In this document: one piece after another, positions 9,933 through 18,762 of the stretch
Layout of the letters: each line of letters opens with the position of its first letter
Position numbering within the stretch: the stretch's first letter is position 1
Assembly (NCBI RefSeq): GCF_022348165.1
Contig: NZ_JAKRFI010000001.1
Location: 930,001-994,000, forward strand
Direction: 5' to 3'
DNA length: 64,000 nt
DNA from: Halomonas sp. McH1-25
Lineage (GTDB): Bacteria; Pseudomonadota; Gammaproteobacteria; Pseudomonadales; Halomonadaceae
Translations under genes and position numbers: made by a program
The notes under the pieces: generated by a model
Told to the model about the DNA's origin: nothing
Database searches by the model: none
Seen by the model: only the letters and a program-made list of their open reading frames with translations

Positions 9933-10589
9933 TCAGGTCACTGCCGCTGCCTGCAGCTCGAGCTCCCTGACGACGTCCGCGTCCAGCTTCAGCGCAGCGG
10001 CAAACTCATCGAGCCAGGCCCGTTCAGCGGGGTTCTGGTCGTCGATGATAGCGGCGCTGGCCAGATACATTTCTCGTGCAGCCTGGCCGGAGTCGGCTTC
10101 CAAGGCCAATTCGACTACGCTCGGCGGCGACAGCATCTGCTGTCCTGCCCAGGCCTGCAATTCGGGATCGGCTCCCATGGCCTCGATCTGCTCGCCCAAT
10201 TGACTCCGCTCGACCTCGTCGAGATGCCCGTCCGAACAGGCGGCAGCAATCATGGCCCTGAGAATCATCTGACTGCGGCGCTCCTTGGCGACCTCGTCCT
10301 GCAGCCGCTCGAAAGGCGGCTCGTCCTCGACCGCCGCCTCGTACGCGGCCGCTTCCGACTGTGTCGCCTGTCGCCGTTGCCACGCCTTCCAGGCCAGCAT
10401 GCCCACCCCGGCAATCACGCCATACTTGAGGGCTTTTCCGCTCATCTTGCGTCCACGCTTGGTGCCCACCATGAGACCCAGCGCACTGCTGCCGAAAAGC
10501 TTACCAATGTCGGCGCCACCGTGCTTGGCCTGGCTAGCGCCATGGCTTGCCTGTTTCATCAACCCCTCGAGCATGCCCTTGGCGTTCAT
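9933..10589 (-). CDS. DUF533 / TerB-like protein (YebE type)
   Basis: A 218-residue protein in the layout of E. coli YebE. It has a short amphipathic N-terminus (MNAKGMLEGLMKQA), a glycine-rich hydrophobic segment around residues 55-65 (YGVIAGVGMLAWKAW) that may touch or span the membrane, and a C-terminal TerB-like helical domain with acidic motifs (AACSDGHLDEVERSQL, ALKLDADVVRELEL). TerB domains of this kind carry conserved acidic metal-binding residues. The frame runs 24 codons further upstream, but the ATG at 10589 has a GGAGG seven bases ahead and is clearly the start. It is probably its own unit. The cellular role of the family is unknown. Confidence 0.8.
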   Translation of the reverse strand: MNAKGMLEGLMKQASHGASQAKHGGADIGKLFGSSALGLMVGTKRGRKMSGKALKYGVIAGVGMLAWKAWQRRQATQSEAAAYEAAVEDEPPFERLQDEVAKERRSQMILRAMIAAACSDGHLDEVERSQLGEQIEAMGADPELQAWAGQQMLSPPSVVELALEADSGQAAREMYLASAAIIDDQNPAERAWLDEFAAALKLDADVVRELELQAAAVT

Positions 10590-10641
10590 CGCTCGTCCTC
10601 CCATCTTGAAATGTCTGCAGTCAGCATAGGCAATGCAGACG

Positions 10642-10669
10642 AAAACAAAAGCCCGGCGCATGGCCGGGC
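10642..10669 (-). terminator. Terminator of the pycA-pycB operon
   Basis: Read on the minus strand, the repeat GCCCGGC / GCCGGGC with a five-base loop is followed by TTTTGTTTTC. It lies about 30 bases past the stop of the biotin-dependent carboxyltransferase subunit, so it ends that operon. Confidence 0.85.
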
Positions 10670-10699
10670 AAGAATATGCAGAGAGAAACGTGTTGCGCT

Positions 10700-12517
10700 C
10701 TAGGCTTCCTCGATCTCGACCAGAACCTCACCTGGTGTGACGCGATCGCCCTTGGTCACGTGAATCGCCTGGACCGTCCCATTCACGCGTGCTTGCACCT
10801 CGGTTTCCATTTTCATGGCCTCGGTGATCAGCACGGCCTGTCCGGCCTTGACGCTATCGCCTACCGCCACGAGCACATCGACGATGTTACCGGGCATCGA
10901 CGTAGTGACATGGCCCGCCGAGGTGGCCTGGGCTCGCCCTGAAACCGTACCGCCAACGTAGGTATCCTTGGCCTCGAAGACGACCTCTTCGGGCATGCCA
11001 TCAAGGGTCAGGTAGACCTGTCGCTTGCCGCCTTTACTACTGCCGACACCGGTAATCTGGACTTCGTAGGATTCGCCGTGAACGTCGATGACGAACTCGG
11101 TCGGGGTACCGGCGGATACCGGGCGGCTACTGGCCTCGCTCACGTTCGGCAACGGCTCGGGAGTCAACGTGCCGTCGCGGCGCTGCTGCAGGAACTCACG
11201 TCCCAGCTCAGGGAACATGGCGAAGGTGAGCACATCTTCCTCGCCTTTCGCCAGTTCGCCGATGTCCGCACTCAGACGCTGCATTTCCGGCGCAAGCCGG
11301 TCGGCCGGGCGACCTTCCTCGACCGGCGCGTTGCCGATGGCACGGCGCCGGACTCCTTCGTCCACCTCGGCCGGCGGCTTACCGTAGCCGCCCTGCAGGT
11401 AGCGCTTGACCTCGTTGGTGATGGCCTTGTAACGCTCTCCGGTGAGGACGTTCATCACCGCCTGGGTGCCGACGATCTGCGAGGTCGGCGTGACCAGTGG
11501 CGGGTAGCCAAGATCGGCGCGGACGCGCGGTATTTCATCGAATACCTCGCGGATCTGCGCCAGTGCGTTCTGTTCCTTGAGCTGATTGGCCAGGTTGGAC
11601 ATCATGCCGCCCGGCACCTGATTGATCTGTACCGAGACGTCCTCGCGGGTGAATTCGCTCTCGAAGGCCGCGTACTTCTTGCGCACGTCACGGAAGTAAT
11701 CGCCGATATCCTTGAGCGCCTCGAGATCCAGTCCGGTGTCGTAGTCGGTACCCGCATAAGCGGCAACCATCGACTCGGTGGATGGATGGCTGGTACCGCC
11801 GGCAAAGGCGGAAATGCAGGTATCGATATGTCGACAGCCCGCCTCGACGGCCTTGAGGTGACACAGTGACGACAGCCCCGAGGTGGCATGTGCATGCAAG
11901 TGGATCGGTACCTCGACCGCTTCCGCCAGGGTCGCGACCAGTTCACCGGTGGCATAGGGCGTCAACAGGCCGGCCATGTCCTTGATGGCGATCGAATCGG
12001 CGCCCATGTCGACGAGCTGTCTTGCCTGGTCGACGAACATGTCCAGCGTATGCACCGGGCTCACCGTATAGCACAGCGTGCCCTGAGCATGCTTGCCACT
12101 GGCCTTGACCGCCCGCATCGCGGTTTCCAGATTGCGCAGGTCGTTCAGGGCATCGAAGACGCGGAAGATGTCGATGCCGTTGTCGGCGGACTTGGCAATG
12201 AAGCGCTCCACGACATCGTCGGCATAGTGTCGATAACCGAGCAAGTTCTGGCCGCGTACCAGCATCTGCAGCGGCGTGTTGGGCAACGCCTCCTTGAGCT
12301 CGCGCAGGCGTACCCAGGGATCCTCCTTGAGAAAGCGCACGCAGGCATCGAAGGTCGCCCCACCCCAGACTTCCAGCGAGTGATAGCCGATGTCATCGAG
12401 TTTCGCGCAGATGGGCAGCATGTCCTCGGTACGCAGCCGGGTGGCGATCAGCGACTGGTGACCGTCGCGCAAGACCACATCGGTCACGTGGACCCGTGAA
12501 GGTTGACTGTGTTGCAT
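10700..12517 (-). CDS. pycB: Pyruvate carboxylase subunit B (OadA-like carboxyltransferase plus biotin carrier)
   Basis: The N-terminal two thirds is a carboxyltransferase of the oxaloacetate decarboxylase alpha/pyruvate carboxylase type: VVLRDGHQSLIATR near residue 14, then a metal-binding HLHAHATSG near 207. The C-terminal ~75 residues are a biotinyl domain with ITEAMKMETEV, Lys near residue 569 being the biotin site. The 605-residue length fits. It lies nine bases after the biotin carboxylase subunit, and the pair matches the two-subunit pyruvate carboxylase of Pseudomonas, so anaplerotic carboxylation of pyruvate to oxaloacetate is the likely role. No OadB/OadG sodium-pump subunits are nearby, which argues against a decarboxylase. 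Biotin comes from the bioBFHCD genes 40 kb away. Confidence 0.88.
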   Translation of the reverse strand: MQHSQPSRVHVTDVVLRDGHQSLIATRLRTEDMLPICAKLDDIGYHSLEVWGGATFDACVRFLKEDPWVRLRELKEALPNTPLQMLVRGQNLLGYRHYADDVVERFIAKSADNGIDIFRVFDALNDLRNLETAMRAVKASGKHAQGTLCYTVSPVHTLDMFVDQARQLVDMGADSIAIKDMAGLLTPYATGELVATLAEAVEVPIHLHAHATSGLSSLCHLKAVEAGCRHIDTCISAFAGGTSHPSTESMVAAYAGTDYDTGLDLEALKDIGDYFRDVRKKYAAFESEFTREDVSVQINQVPGGMMSNLANQLKEQNALAQIREVFDEIPRVRADLGYPPLVTPTSQIVGTQAVMNVLTGERYKAITNEVKRYLQGGYGKPPAEVDEGVRRRAIGNAPVEEGRPADRLAPEMQRLSADIGELAKGEEDVLTFAMFPELGREFLQQRRDGTLTPEPLPNVSEASSRPVSAGTPTEFVIDVHGESYEVQITGVGSSKGGKRQVYLTLDGMPEEVVFEAKDTYVGGTVSGRAQATSAGHVTTSMPGNIVDVLVAVGDSVKAGQAVLITEAMKMETEVQARVNGTVQAIHVTKGDRVTPGEVLVEIEEA

Positions 12518-12526
12518 GGAGGCTCC

Positions 12527-13942
12527 TTATAGTCCGGCGTGGGCAGCGATGGCGGCGGCGATGGCCAGGGCCAGCTCTTCGGGATTGCGCTTCACCGAGT
12601 AGTTGAGCAGTTCGGGGTGGGCCAGCACGAAGCCGGTATCGAAGGATCCGCTGCGGAACTCGGGATGGCTCAGAATCTCCTGGTAGTAAGGTGCCGTGGT
12701 CTTGACCCCCTGGAGACGCATGTCGTTGAGTGCACGAATGCCGCGGTTCAGCGTTTCCTCCCAGGTCAGCCCCCAGACGATCAGCTTGAGGCACATCGAG
12801 TCGAAATAAGGGGGGATCGTATAGCCGGTATAGATGGCGGTATCGGTACGCACGCCCGGCCCACCGGGAGCGTAGTAGCGCGTGATGCGCCCGAACGAGG
12901 GCAGAAAGTCGTTCTTGGGATCCTCGGCGTTGATACGAAACTGGATCGAGAAACCATGGTGGCGGATGTCTTCCTGACGGAAGGCCAGCTTCTTGCCGGC
13001 AGCGATGCGAATCTGCTCGCGGACGATATCCACCCCGGTAATGGCCTCGGTGATGGTATGCTCCACCTGGACCCGGGTATTCATCTCCATGAAGTAGATT
13101 TCGTTGCCCTTGACGAGAAACTCCACGGTACCCGCATTTTCGTAGCCGACCGCCTCGGCGGCACGCACGGCCAGTTCACCGACATACATCCGCTGCTCGG
13201 GGGTGAGCTGCGGGCTCGGAGCAATCTCGATCAGCTTCTGGTTGCGACGCTGGATCGAACAGTCGCGCTCGAAAAGATGGATGACGTTGCCATGACGATC
13301 CGCGAGTACCTGCACCTCGATATGGTGGGGATCGACGACGCATTTCTCCATGAATACATCGGCGCTGCCGAAGGCCTTGGTCGCCTCGGAAATCACGCGA
13401 TCCCAGGCCTGACGCAGCTGGTCGGAGGTATCGCAACGACGAATGCCACGACCTCCCCCGCCGGATGTCGCCTTGAGCATGACCGGATAACCGATGCGCT
13501 CGGCCAGCGCCAAGGCCTCGTTGCAATCCTTGAGGTTGCCCTTCGATCCCGGCGTGACCGGCACGCCGGCGGCCTGCATGGCACTACGCGCAGCCGTCTT
13601 GTCGCCCATCTTGGCGATCACCGAGGCATCGGGCCCCACAAAGGCGATACCGGCGTCGCTGCAGATACGGGCAAAGTCGGCGTTTTCGGATAGAAAACCG
13701 TAACCGGGATGGATGGCGTCGCAGCCGGTCTCGCGCGCCAGGTCGACGATACGCCGTGGATCGAGATAGCCGGCCAGTGGATCGTCTCCTACGAAGTGGG
13801 CTTCGTCGGCACGTTTGACGTGCAGGGCGAAGCGATCCGGCTCGGTATAGATGGCCACGGAGCGTATGCCCATCTCGGCGCAGGCACGTACGATACGTAC
13901 CGCGATTTCGCCGCGATTGGCGATCAGCAGTTTCCGGAACAC
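12527..13942 (-). CDS. pycA: Pyruvate carboxylase subunit A (biotin carboxylase)
   Basis: ATP-grasp biotin carboxylase that carboxylates the biotin carried on subunit B. Visible motifs are [17 protein letters not shown] at the N-terminus, [12 protein letters not shown], the glycine-rich ATP loop KATSGGGGRGIR, EVQVLADRHGN, and [14 protein letters not shown]. The frame opens at 13990, but the GTG at 13942 (VFRKLLIANRG) has TGGAGG five bases upstream. It gives 471 aa, the normal length, while the longer version would add an N-terminus the family lacks. It is distinct from the accC copy at 41-42 kb. A divergent LysR gene begins 173 bases away, as in Pseudomonas pycR-pycA. Confidence 0.93.
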   Translation of the reverse strand: MFRKLLIANRGEIAVRIVRACAEMGIRSVAIYTEPDRFALHVKRADEAHFVGDDPLAGYLDPRRIVDLARETGCDAIHPGYGFLSENADFARICSDAGIAFVGPDASVIAKMGDKTAARSAMQAAGVPVTPGSKGNLKDCNEALALAERIGYPVMLKATSGGGGRGIRRCDTSDQLRQAWDRVISEATKAFGSADVFMEKCVVDPHHIEVQVLADRHGNVIHLFERDCSIQRRNQKLIEIAPSPQLTPEQRMYVGELAVRAAEAVGYENAGTVEFLVKGNEIYFMEMNTRVQVEHTITEAITGVDIVREQIRIAAGKKLAFRQEDIRHHGFSIQFRINAEDPKNDFLPSFGRITRYYAPGGPGVRTDTAIYTGYTIPPYFDSMCLKLIVWGLTWEETLNRGIRALNDMRLQGVKTTAPYYQEILSHPEFRSGSFDTGFVLAHPELLNYSVKRNPEELALAIAAAIAAHAGL

Positions 13943-14082
13943 GGCTGCCTCCAGGGTTGCGTCGTTAACGGGCATGGGGAAAACTGGCATGATCTGGCAG
14001 TCTTCTCCCTCACCGCGCTAGAAGTGACTTTTACGCTACCCGGGGATGTACCAATAGAAAAATTGATATTTTTTTGCCAACC

Positions 14083-14100
14083 TATAAGGCATGGCTTATA
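14083..14100. promoter_or_regulatory. Dyad in the pycA-pycR intergenic region
   Basis: A perfect dyad, TATAAG-N6-CTTATA, lies between the divergent pycA and LysR genes, 15 bases before the LysR start. LysR regulators usually bind AT-rich dyads in such divergent regions. It does not fit the T-N11-A rule exactly, so it is a candidate site for autoregulation only. Confidence 0.4.
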
Positions 14101-14115
14101 CCTAAGCGGGCAATT

Positions 14116-15102
14116 ATGTCTCGACCCCATCTGCTCAACCGCCTGACCTTTCGGCAACTGCAGGTCTTTCAGGCCGTCTATCGCCAGCAGTCGTATTCGC
14201 GGGCGGCCGAGCAGCTCGGCCTGACACAGCCGGCCGTCAGTGCGCAAATACGCCAGTTGGAACAGGCCCTGGAACAACCCCTGTTCAAGTACGCGGGCAA
14301 GACCCTGCATGTCCTGCCGGCGGCCGATGCCCTGGCGGCCTCGGTGCAGTCGATTTTCGGCCAGGTTTCCAGCCTGCAGATGGAGCTGTCCGAACTGGCC
14401 GGAACCATTCGCGGTGAGCTCAATCTCGCGGCCGTCTCCACCGCCCAGTATGTGGTGCCGCACATTCTGGCGCGCTTTCGCGCCCGCTACCCTGAAGTAC
14501 AGATTCGCCTGCGCGTGTGCAACCGTGGTCAGGCCCTGGAACGCCTTGCCGAGCGCCGCGACGACCTGGTCATCATGGGCATGGTGCCCGACGACGCCAA
14601 CCTGGCCTTCATGCCCATCCTCGACAACGAGATGATCCCGGTGGTGTGGCCCGGCCACCCCCTGCTGACGTCGGAATCCGCCTCGCTGGAGGATTTTGCG
14701 CGCCATTACGTACTGATGCGCGAACCCGGTTCAGGCACACGCACCGCCTTCGAGGAGTTCGTTGCCCGCGAGCGCGTGTCGCTGGCACATACCATCGAAC
14801 TGGGCACCAACGAGGCCATCAAGCAGGGCGTCATGGCGCATCTCGGCGTGGCGGTACTTCCCCGCCTGGCCGTGCAATTGGAATTGGCTGCCGGCCTGCT
14901 GGCCTCACCGCACCTGCCCGGCTTTCCGCTCAGGCGCTCGTGGTGCACGGTCTACCCCAAAGATCGCTATCCGACGCCGGTAACAGAGCTGTTCCTGCGC
15001 TTCGTGCGTGAGCTGCTTCCCGAACTCAACGCGCATTTCAAGGCTCCTTTGGAGCCCGCACCGGGGCCGAGTTTCGTCTGCCTGCCCATGGCCGACCACT
15101 GA
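14116..15102 (+). CDS. LysR-family regulator, probable PycR
   Basis: A 328-residue LysR-type transcription factor. The N-terminal winged helix-turn-helix is clear: LTFRQLQVFQAVYRQQSYSR then AAEQLGLTQPAVSAQIRQLE. A CbbR/CysB-like effector-binding domain starts near residue 90 (IRGELNLAAVSTAQYVVPH). The start at 14116 (MSRPHLLNRLTF) matches the family; the frame extends 14 codons upstream without support. It is transcribed away from pycA-pycB, the arrangement of PycR in Pseudomonas, so it probably regulates pyruvate carboxylase. The effector is unknown. Confidence 0.88.
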   Translation: MSRPHLLNRLTFRQLQVFQAVYRQQSYSRAAEQLGLTQPAVSAQIRQLEQALEQPLFKYAGKTLHVLPAADALAASVQSIFGQVSSLQMELSELAGTIRGELNLAAVSTAQYVVPHILARFRARYPEVQIRLRVCNRGQALERLAERRDDLVIMGMVPDDANLAFMPILDNEMIPVVWPGHPLLTSESASLEDFARHYVLMREPGSGTRTAFEEFVARERVSLAHTIELGTNEAIKQGVMAHLGVAVLPRLAVQLELAAGLLASPHLPGFPLRRSWCTVYPKDRYPTPVTELFLRFVRELLPELNAHFKAPLEPAPGPSFVCLPMADH

Positions 15103-15289
15103 TCTGCGCGTTTCAGCGCTTCTTGGCCCAGCTGTCCAGAACAGTCGGTCCTGTGGTATTTTACGCCTTGAGATTCACGCATCATTCGACGTGCCAGGCT
15201 GCCTGGAAACGCCGACCGGCGCACTCCCGGTGGACCCGCGGTAGCGCAGCCTCGGCGTCGTCGGCCGGCGAGCAGAGAGGCTCACAGCT

Positions 15290-16342
15290 ATGAGCGACAC
15301 CCCTTCCAAACGCGTCATCAGCGGCGAAAAGTATCGCAATGACCATGGCATCGCCGCCATCAAGGACGGCATGAAAGTGCGCAGTCGAGCCGACACCGGT
15401 GGCGTCAACGGGCGCAAGCCGCAGTGGCTACGCGCCCAGATTCCCGGAGGCGAACGCTTCGACGCCGTGAAGAGGAACGTGGCCGAGCACCGACTCAGTA
15501 CCGTCTGCGCCGAATCCCACTGCCCCAACATGGGGGAATGCTGGAGTAACGGCACCGCCACCATCATGCTGATGGGTTCGGTATGCACCCGGGCCTGTCG
15601 CTTCTGCGCCGTCGATACCGGCAATCCGAAAGGCTGGCTCGACACCGAGGAGCCGGCAAACACCGCCAAGTCGGTGGAACTCATGGGGCTGCGCTACGTG
15701 GTGCTCACTTCCGTGGACCGCGACGATCTTCCGGACGGCGGCGCCGGTCACTACGCCGACTGCATCCGAGCCATCAAGGAGCGCACCCCAGAGGTCGCAG
15801 TAGAGGCCTTGACGCCGGATTTCGACGGTGTGCCCAGCGCCATCGAGCGTGTCGTCGACTCGGGTCTCGAGGTCTTCGCCCAGAACGTCGAGACCGTGGA
15901 ACGCCTGACCCGGCGCGTGCGAGACCCGCGAGCCGGCTATCGCAAGACACTTGATGTCCTGGCCCATGCCAAGCGACACCGCCCCGAGATCGTCACCAAG
16001 ACCAGCCTGATGCTGGGGCTCGGCGAGACCGAAGAAGAGATCCTGCAGACCTTCGACGATCTGCGCGCCATTGGCGTGGACATCGTCACGCTGGGCCAAT
16101 ACTTGCAGCCCACACGCAACCACCTGCCGGTCGAACGCTGGGTCACGCCGGATGAATTCGAACGCTATCGCGTGCTGGGTCTGGAAAAGGGCTTCATGGA
16201 AGTGCCGTCCGGCCCATTGGTTCGTTCCAGCTATCGGGCCGACCGAGTGTTCGAGAAGAACAATCTCGGCTTGGCCGCGCCTGCCAAAGTGCCTGGCCAG
16301 GAGACCGATCCTAACCGTATTGCAGCCGTCAACGTGGGCTGA
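15290..16342 (+). CDS. lipA: Lipoyl synthase
   Basis: Radical-SAM enzyme that inserts two sulfurs into protein-bound octanoyl groups to form lipoyl cofactors. The radical-SAM cluster is [13 protein letters not shown] near residue 98 (CxxxCxxC). The auxiliary cluster cysteines lie in [12 protein letters not shown] near residue 70, and the conserved C-terminal serine is in [11 protein letters not shown] near 308. The length of 350 aa is typical, with an extended N-terminus carrying [14 protein letters not shown]. It is convergent with lipB, which makes its substrate. The two share a strong hairpin terminator. Confidence 0.97.
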   Translation: MSDTPSKRVISGEKYRNDHGIAAIKDGMKVRSRADTGGVNGRKPQWLRAQIPGGERFDAVKRNVAEHRLSTVCAESHCPNMGECWSNGTATIMLMGSVCTRACRFCAVDTGNPKGWLDTEEPANTAKSVELMGLRYVVLTSVDRDDLPDGGAGHYADCIRAIKERTPEVAVEALTPDFDGVPSAIERVVDSGLEVFAQNVETVERLTRRVRDPRAGYRKTLDVLAHAKRHRPEIVTKTSLMLGLGETEEEILQTFDDLRAIGVDIVTLGQYLQPTRNHLPVERWVTPDEFERYRVLGLEKGFMEVPSGPLVRSSYRADRVFEKNNLGLAAPAKVPGQETDPNRIAAVNVG

Positions 16343-16364
16343 GTCCGAGCATCAAGCGCAAAAT

Positions 16365-16399
16365 AAAACCCCCAGTGGCGTGCTGCCACTGGGGGTTTT
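16365..16399. terminator. Bidirectional terminator between lipA and lipB
   Basis: A perfect 15-base stem (AAAACCCCCAGTGGC / GCCACTGGGGGTTTT) with five-base loop GTGCT. The A and T ends make it work on both strands, as expected between two converging genes. Confidence 0.93.
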
Positions 16400-16423
16400 G
16401 CCTTCAGGGGGGATGCAACGGGA

Positions 16424-17086
16424 TCAGGCGCCGGCCAATTCGGACTGCTCGAGTTCCCTTCCCAGTTGCCGAGCCAGACATTCGGCCAGCTGTAGCGATA
16501 TCTCATCAGTGCCAGGGCAGTCATCGGTCAGATCGACGAGCCGAGTCATAGCCATGCCAGCATAACCACAGGGATTGATCCGCGAGAATGGCGATAGATC
16601 GACATCGACATTGAGCGCCACACCATGAAAGCTGGCACCGCGGCGTATCCGCAATCCGAGCGATGCGATCTTGGCATCTTCCACGTAGACGCCGGGCGCA
16701 TCGGGGCGGGCATGCGCCGCCACCCCATGCTCGGCGAGCAACGCGATCACCGCCTTCTCCAACGCGTTGACCAGATCGCGGACCCCTAACCGCGCCCGAC
16801 GTACGTCGAGCAACGGATAAAGCACCACCTGCCCAGGTCCATGATAGGTCACCTGGCCGCCACGATCGGTGGCCACCACCGGGATATCGCCGGGCATGAG
16901 CAGATGTTCGGGCTTGCCGGCCTGCCCCTGGGTGAAGACCGGATCGTGTTCCACCAGCCAGAACTGATCAGGCGTATCAGCATTGCGGCTATCGGTGAGC
17001 TCGCGCATGGCCTGCCAGACAGGTACATAGGGGCGATGTCCCAGGCAATGCAACTGGACCGGTGGCAGACAGCCTTCGCTTCCCAT
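16424..17086 (-). CDS. lipB: Octanoyltransferase
   Basis: Transfers octanoate from acyl carrier protein to lipoyl domains, the step before LipA. Signatures are [22 protein letters not shown], the [20 protein letters not shown] motif, and the C-terminal [12 protein letters not shown]. The catalytic Cys is in NPCGYAGM near residue 178, and the partner Lys in [12 protein letters not shown] near 144. The ATG at 17086 overlaps the ybeD stop by one base (TGATG); a GTG at 17089 is also possible. The coupled order ybeD-lipB matches E. coli, but here lipA is convergent rather than downstream. Confidence 0.95.
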   Translation of the reverse strand: MGSEGCLPPVQLHCLGHRPYVPVWQAMRELTDSRNADTPDQFWLVEHDPVFTQGQAGKPEHLLMPGDIPVVATDRGGQVTYHGPGQVVLYPLLDVRRARLGVRDLVNALEKAVIALLAEHGVAAHARPDAPGVYVEDAKIASLGLRIRRGASFHGVALNVDVDLSPFSRINPCGYAGMAMTRLVDLTDDCPGTDEISLQLAECLARQLGRELEQSELAGA

Positions 17087-17397
17087 CACAGCACCATGTG
17101 AACACGCCCGGTCGCCTTGAGTGAGGCAAACAAGGCACGCAACTGGTCATTGCCGGTAGCGGTGATAGTGACACGCACCGACTGAAACTTGCCATTGCGG
17201 CTATCGACGACGCTCACGCTTTCACGGTCGAAGCCAGGCGCATGCGCTTCGACCACATCGATAACTGTCGCCTGGAAATCGTGAACGGCATCGCCCACGA
17301 TCTTGATGGGATAATCGCAGGGAAACTCGACCTTGGGCGCTTTTGGCGCCGATGACGAGCCCGACATGCGGAGGTCCCGCAACGACTTGTCGGTCAT
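17086..17397 (-). CDS. ybeD: YbeD family protein (DUF493)
   Basis: A 103-residue small alpha/beta (ferredoxin/ACT-like) protein of the DUF493 family: [32 protein letters not shown], then [33 protein letters not shown]. The family sits between dacA and lipB in many gammaproteobacteria, as here, and has been suggested to link cell-wall and lipoate genes, without a defined activity. It is translationally coupled to lipB. The N-terminal ~20 residues are a variable polar extension. Confidence 0.9.
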   Translation of the reverse strand: MTDKSLRDLRMSGSSSAPKAPKVEFPCDYPIKIVGDAVHDFQATVIDVVEAHAPGFDRESVSVVDSRNGKFQSVRVTITATGNDQLRALFASLKATGRVHMVL

Positions 17398-17529
17398 AGG
17401 ATCACTCGACGGATGACATTTCCGAGTATTCTACTCAACCTTTGCGCCTCTTACCAAGGCCGGCAACATCAATCAAGATGACACCGACCATGTCGACGGC
17501 CAGCGGTAAAACACCACTGGCAAACACGC

Positions 17530-18723
17530 TCAGTCGAACAGACCGGTGAAGAACTGCAGCACCATGTCCCAGATGCGCTTGAAGAAGCCACCCTCTTCCA
17601 CCGCTTCCAAGGCGATGAGCGGCTGCTCCTTGACGACTTCTTCGCCAAGGCTGATCTGCAGGGTACCCAGACGCTCGCCGGCCTGAACCGGCGCACTGAT
17701 GCTTTCCTGGATGTTGAGCTGAGCGGTCATCTGGTCGCGCTTGCCCTGCGGCACGGTGAGATACAGCGCTTCGCCGACGCCGAGACGGACGTTATCCTTG
17801 TCGCCCCCCCAGACGCGCGGCTCGTTGAGCACGGCGCCCTGTTCGTAGAGCTTGAAAGTCTCGAAGAAGCGAAAACCGTAACTCAGCAGTTTCTGGGTTT
17901 CCTGGGCCCGGGCCTCGTCGGAGTTGGTACCCATCACCACGGCAATCAGGCGCATGTCGCCCTTCTTCGCCGAGGCCACCAGGCAGTAACCGGCCGCTTC
18001 GGTATGTCCGGTCTTCAGGCCATCGACTGAAGGATCGCGCCATAACAATCGGTTGCGGTTGGGCTGGCGAATGTCGTTGTAGGTGAAATACTTTTCCGAG
18101 TAGATATCGTAATGGTTCGGGTAATCCTGAATGATGTGCTTGGCCAGAATGGCCAGATCATGCGCCGATGCGTAGTGATTCTCATGCGGCAGTCCGGTGG
18201 CATTGACGAAATGGGTATTGTCCATGCCCATCTGCTGCGCCTGCTGATTCATGAGATCAGCGAAGGCCGACTCGCCGCCAGCGATGTGCTCGGCCAGGGC
18301 CACGCTCGCATCGTTGCCCGACTGGATGACCACACCCTTGAGCAGATCGGAAACACTGACCTGCGTTCCCTCCTGTATGAACATGCGAGATCCGCCGGTG
18401 CGCCAGGCGTTCTCACTGATGTTCACCATGTCATCAGGGGAAATGTGGCCGGCATCGATTTCATGCTCGACCAGATAGGCCGTCATCATCTTGGTCAGAC
18501 TGGCCGGCGGCAACGGCTGATCGGCATCATGCTCGACGAGGATTTCGCCGCTGTTGGCATCCATCAGCATCCACGACGTGGCGTTCAGGGCCGGTGGCGA
18601 GGGAATCATGGTGTCCGGCAGCGTCGTCTCCTGGGCCTGGACAGGCTGGACGAACAACACGCAAGCCGTGACCACGGCAGGTAACAAACGCCAGGACAAG
18701 GACGGTAAAGCAGGCAATCTCAT
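17530..18723 (-). CDS. dacA: D-alanyl-D-alanine carboxypeptidase (PBP5/6 type)
   Basis: Periplasmic low-molecular-weight penicillin-binding protein that trims the terminal D-Ala from peptidoglycan pentapeptides. It has a Sec signal peptide (about residues 1-30, ending VQPVQAQ). The three active-site motifs are SLTK near 74-77, SGN near 133, and KTG in DGLKTGHTEAAGY near 234. The C-terminal beta-rich domain ends in an amphipathic helix (KRIWDMVLQFFTGLFD) that anchors PBP5 to the membrane. The 397-residue length is typical. It follows rlpA in a minus-strand shape block with mltB, rodA and mrdA. Confidence 0.95.
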   Translation of the reverse strand: MRLPALPSLSWRLLPAVVTACVLFVQPVQAQETTLPDTMIPSPPALNATSWMLMDANSGEILVEHDADQPLPPASLTKMMTAYLVEHEIDAGHISPDDMVNISENAWRTGGSRMFIQEGTQVSVSDLLKGVVIQSGNDASVALAEHIAGGESAFADLMNQQAQQMGMDNTHFVNATGLPHENHYASAHDLAILAKHIIQDYPNHYDIYSEKYFTYNDIRQPNRNRLLWRDPSVDGLKTGHTEAAGYCLVASAKKGDMRLIAVVMGTNSDEARAQETQKLLSYGFRFFETFKLYEQGAVLNEPRVWGGDKDNVRLGVGEALYLTVPQGKRDQMTAQLNIQESISAPVQAGERLGTLQISLGEEVVKEQPLIALEAVEEGGFFKRIWDMVLQFFTGLFD

Positions 18724-18762
18724 GGGTAGTCTCGTGATTCAGGTCGATGAACGATGATCAGC

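Noticed and set aside
10700-12517. Sodium-pumping oxaloacetate decarboxylase alpha subunit
   Set aside because: The sequence type fits, but no beta or gamma membrane subunits are nearby and the biotin carboxylase partner plus LysR gene point to pyruvate carboxylase.
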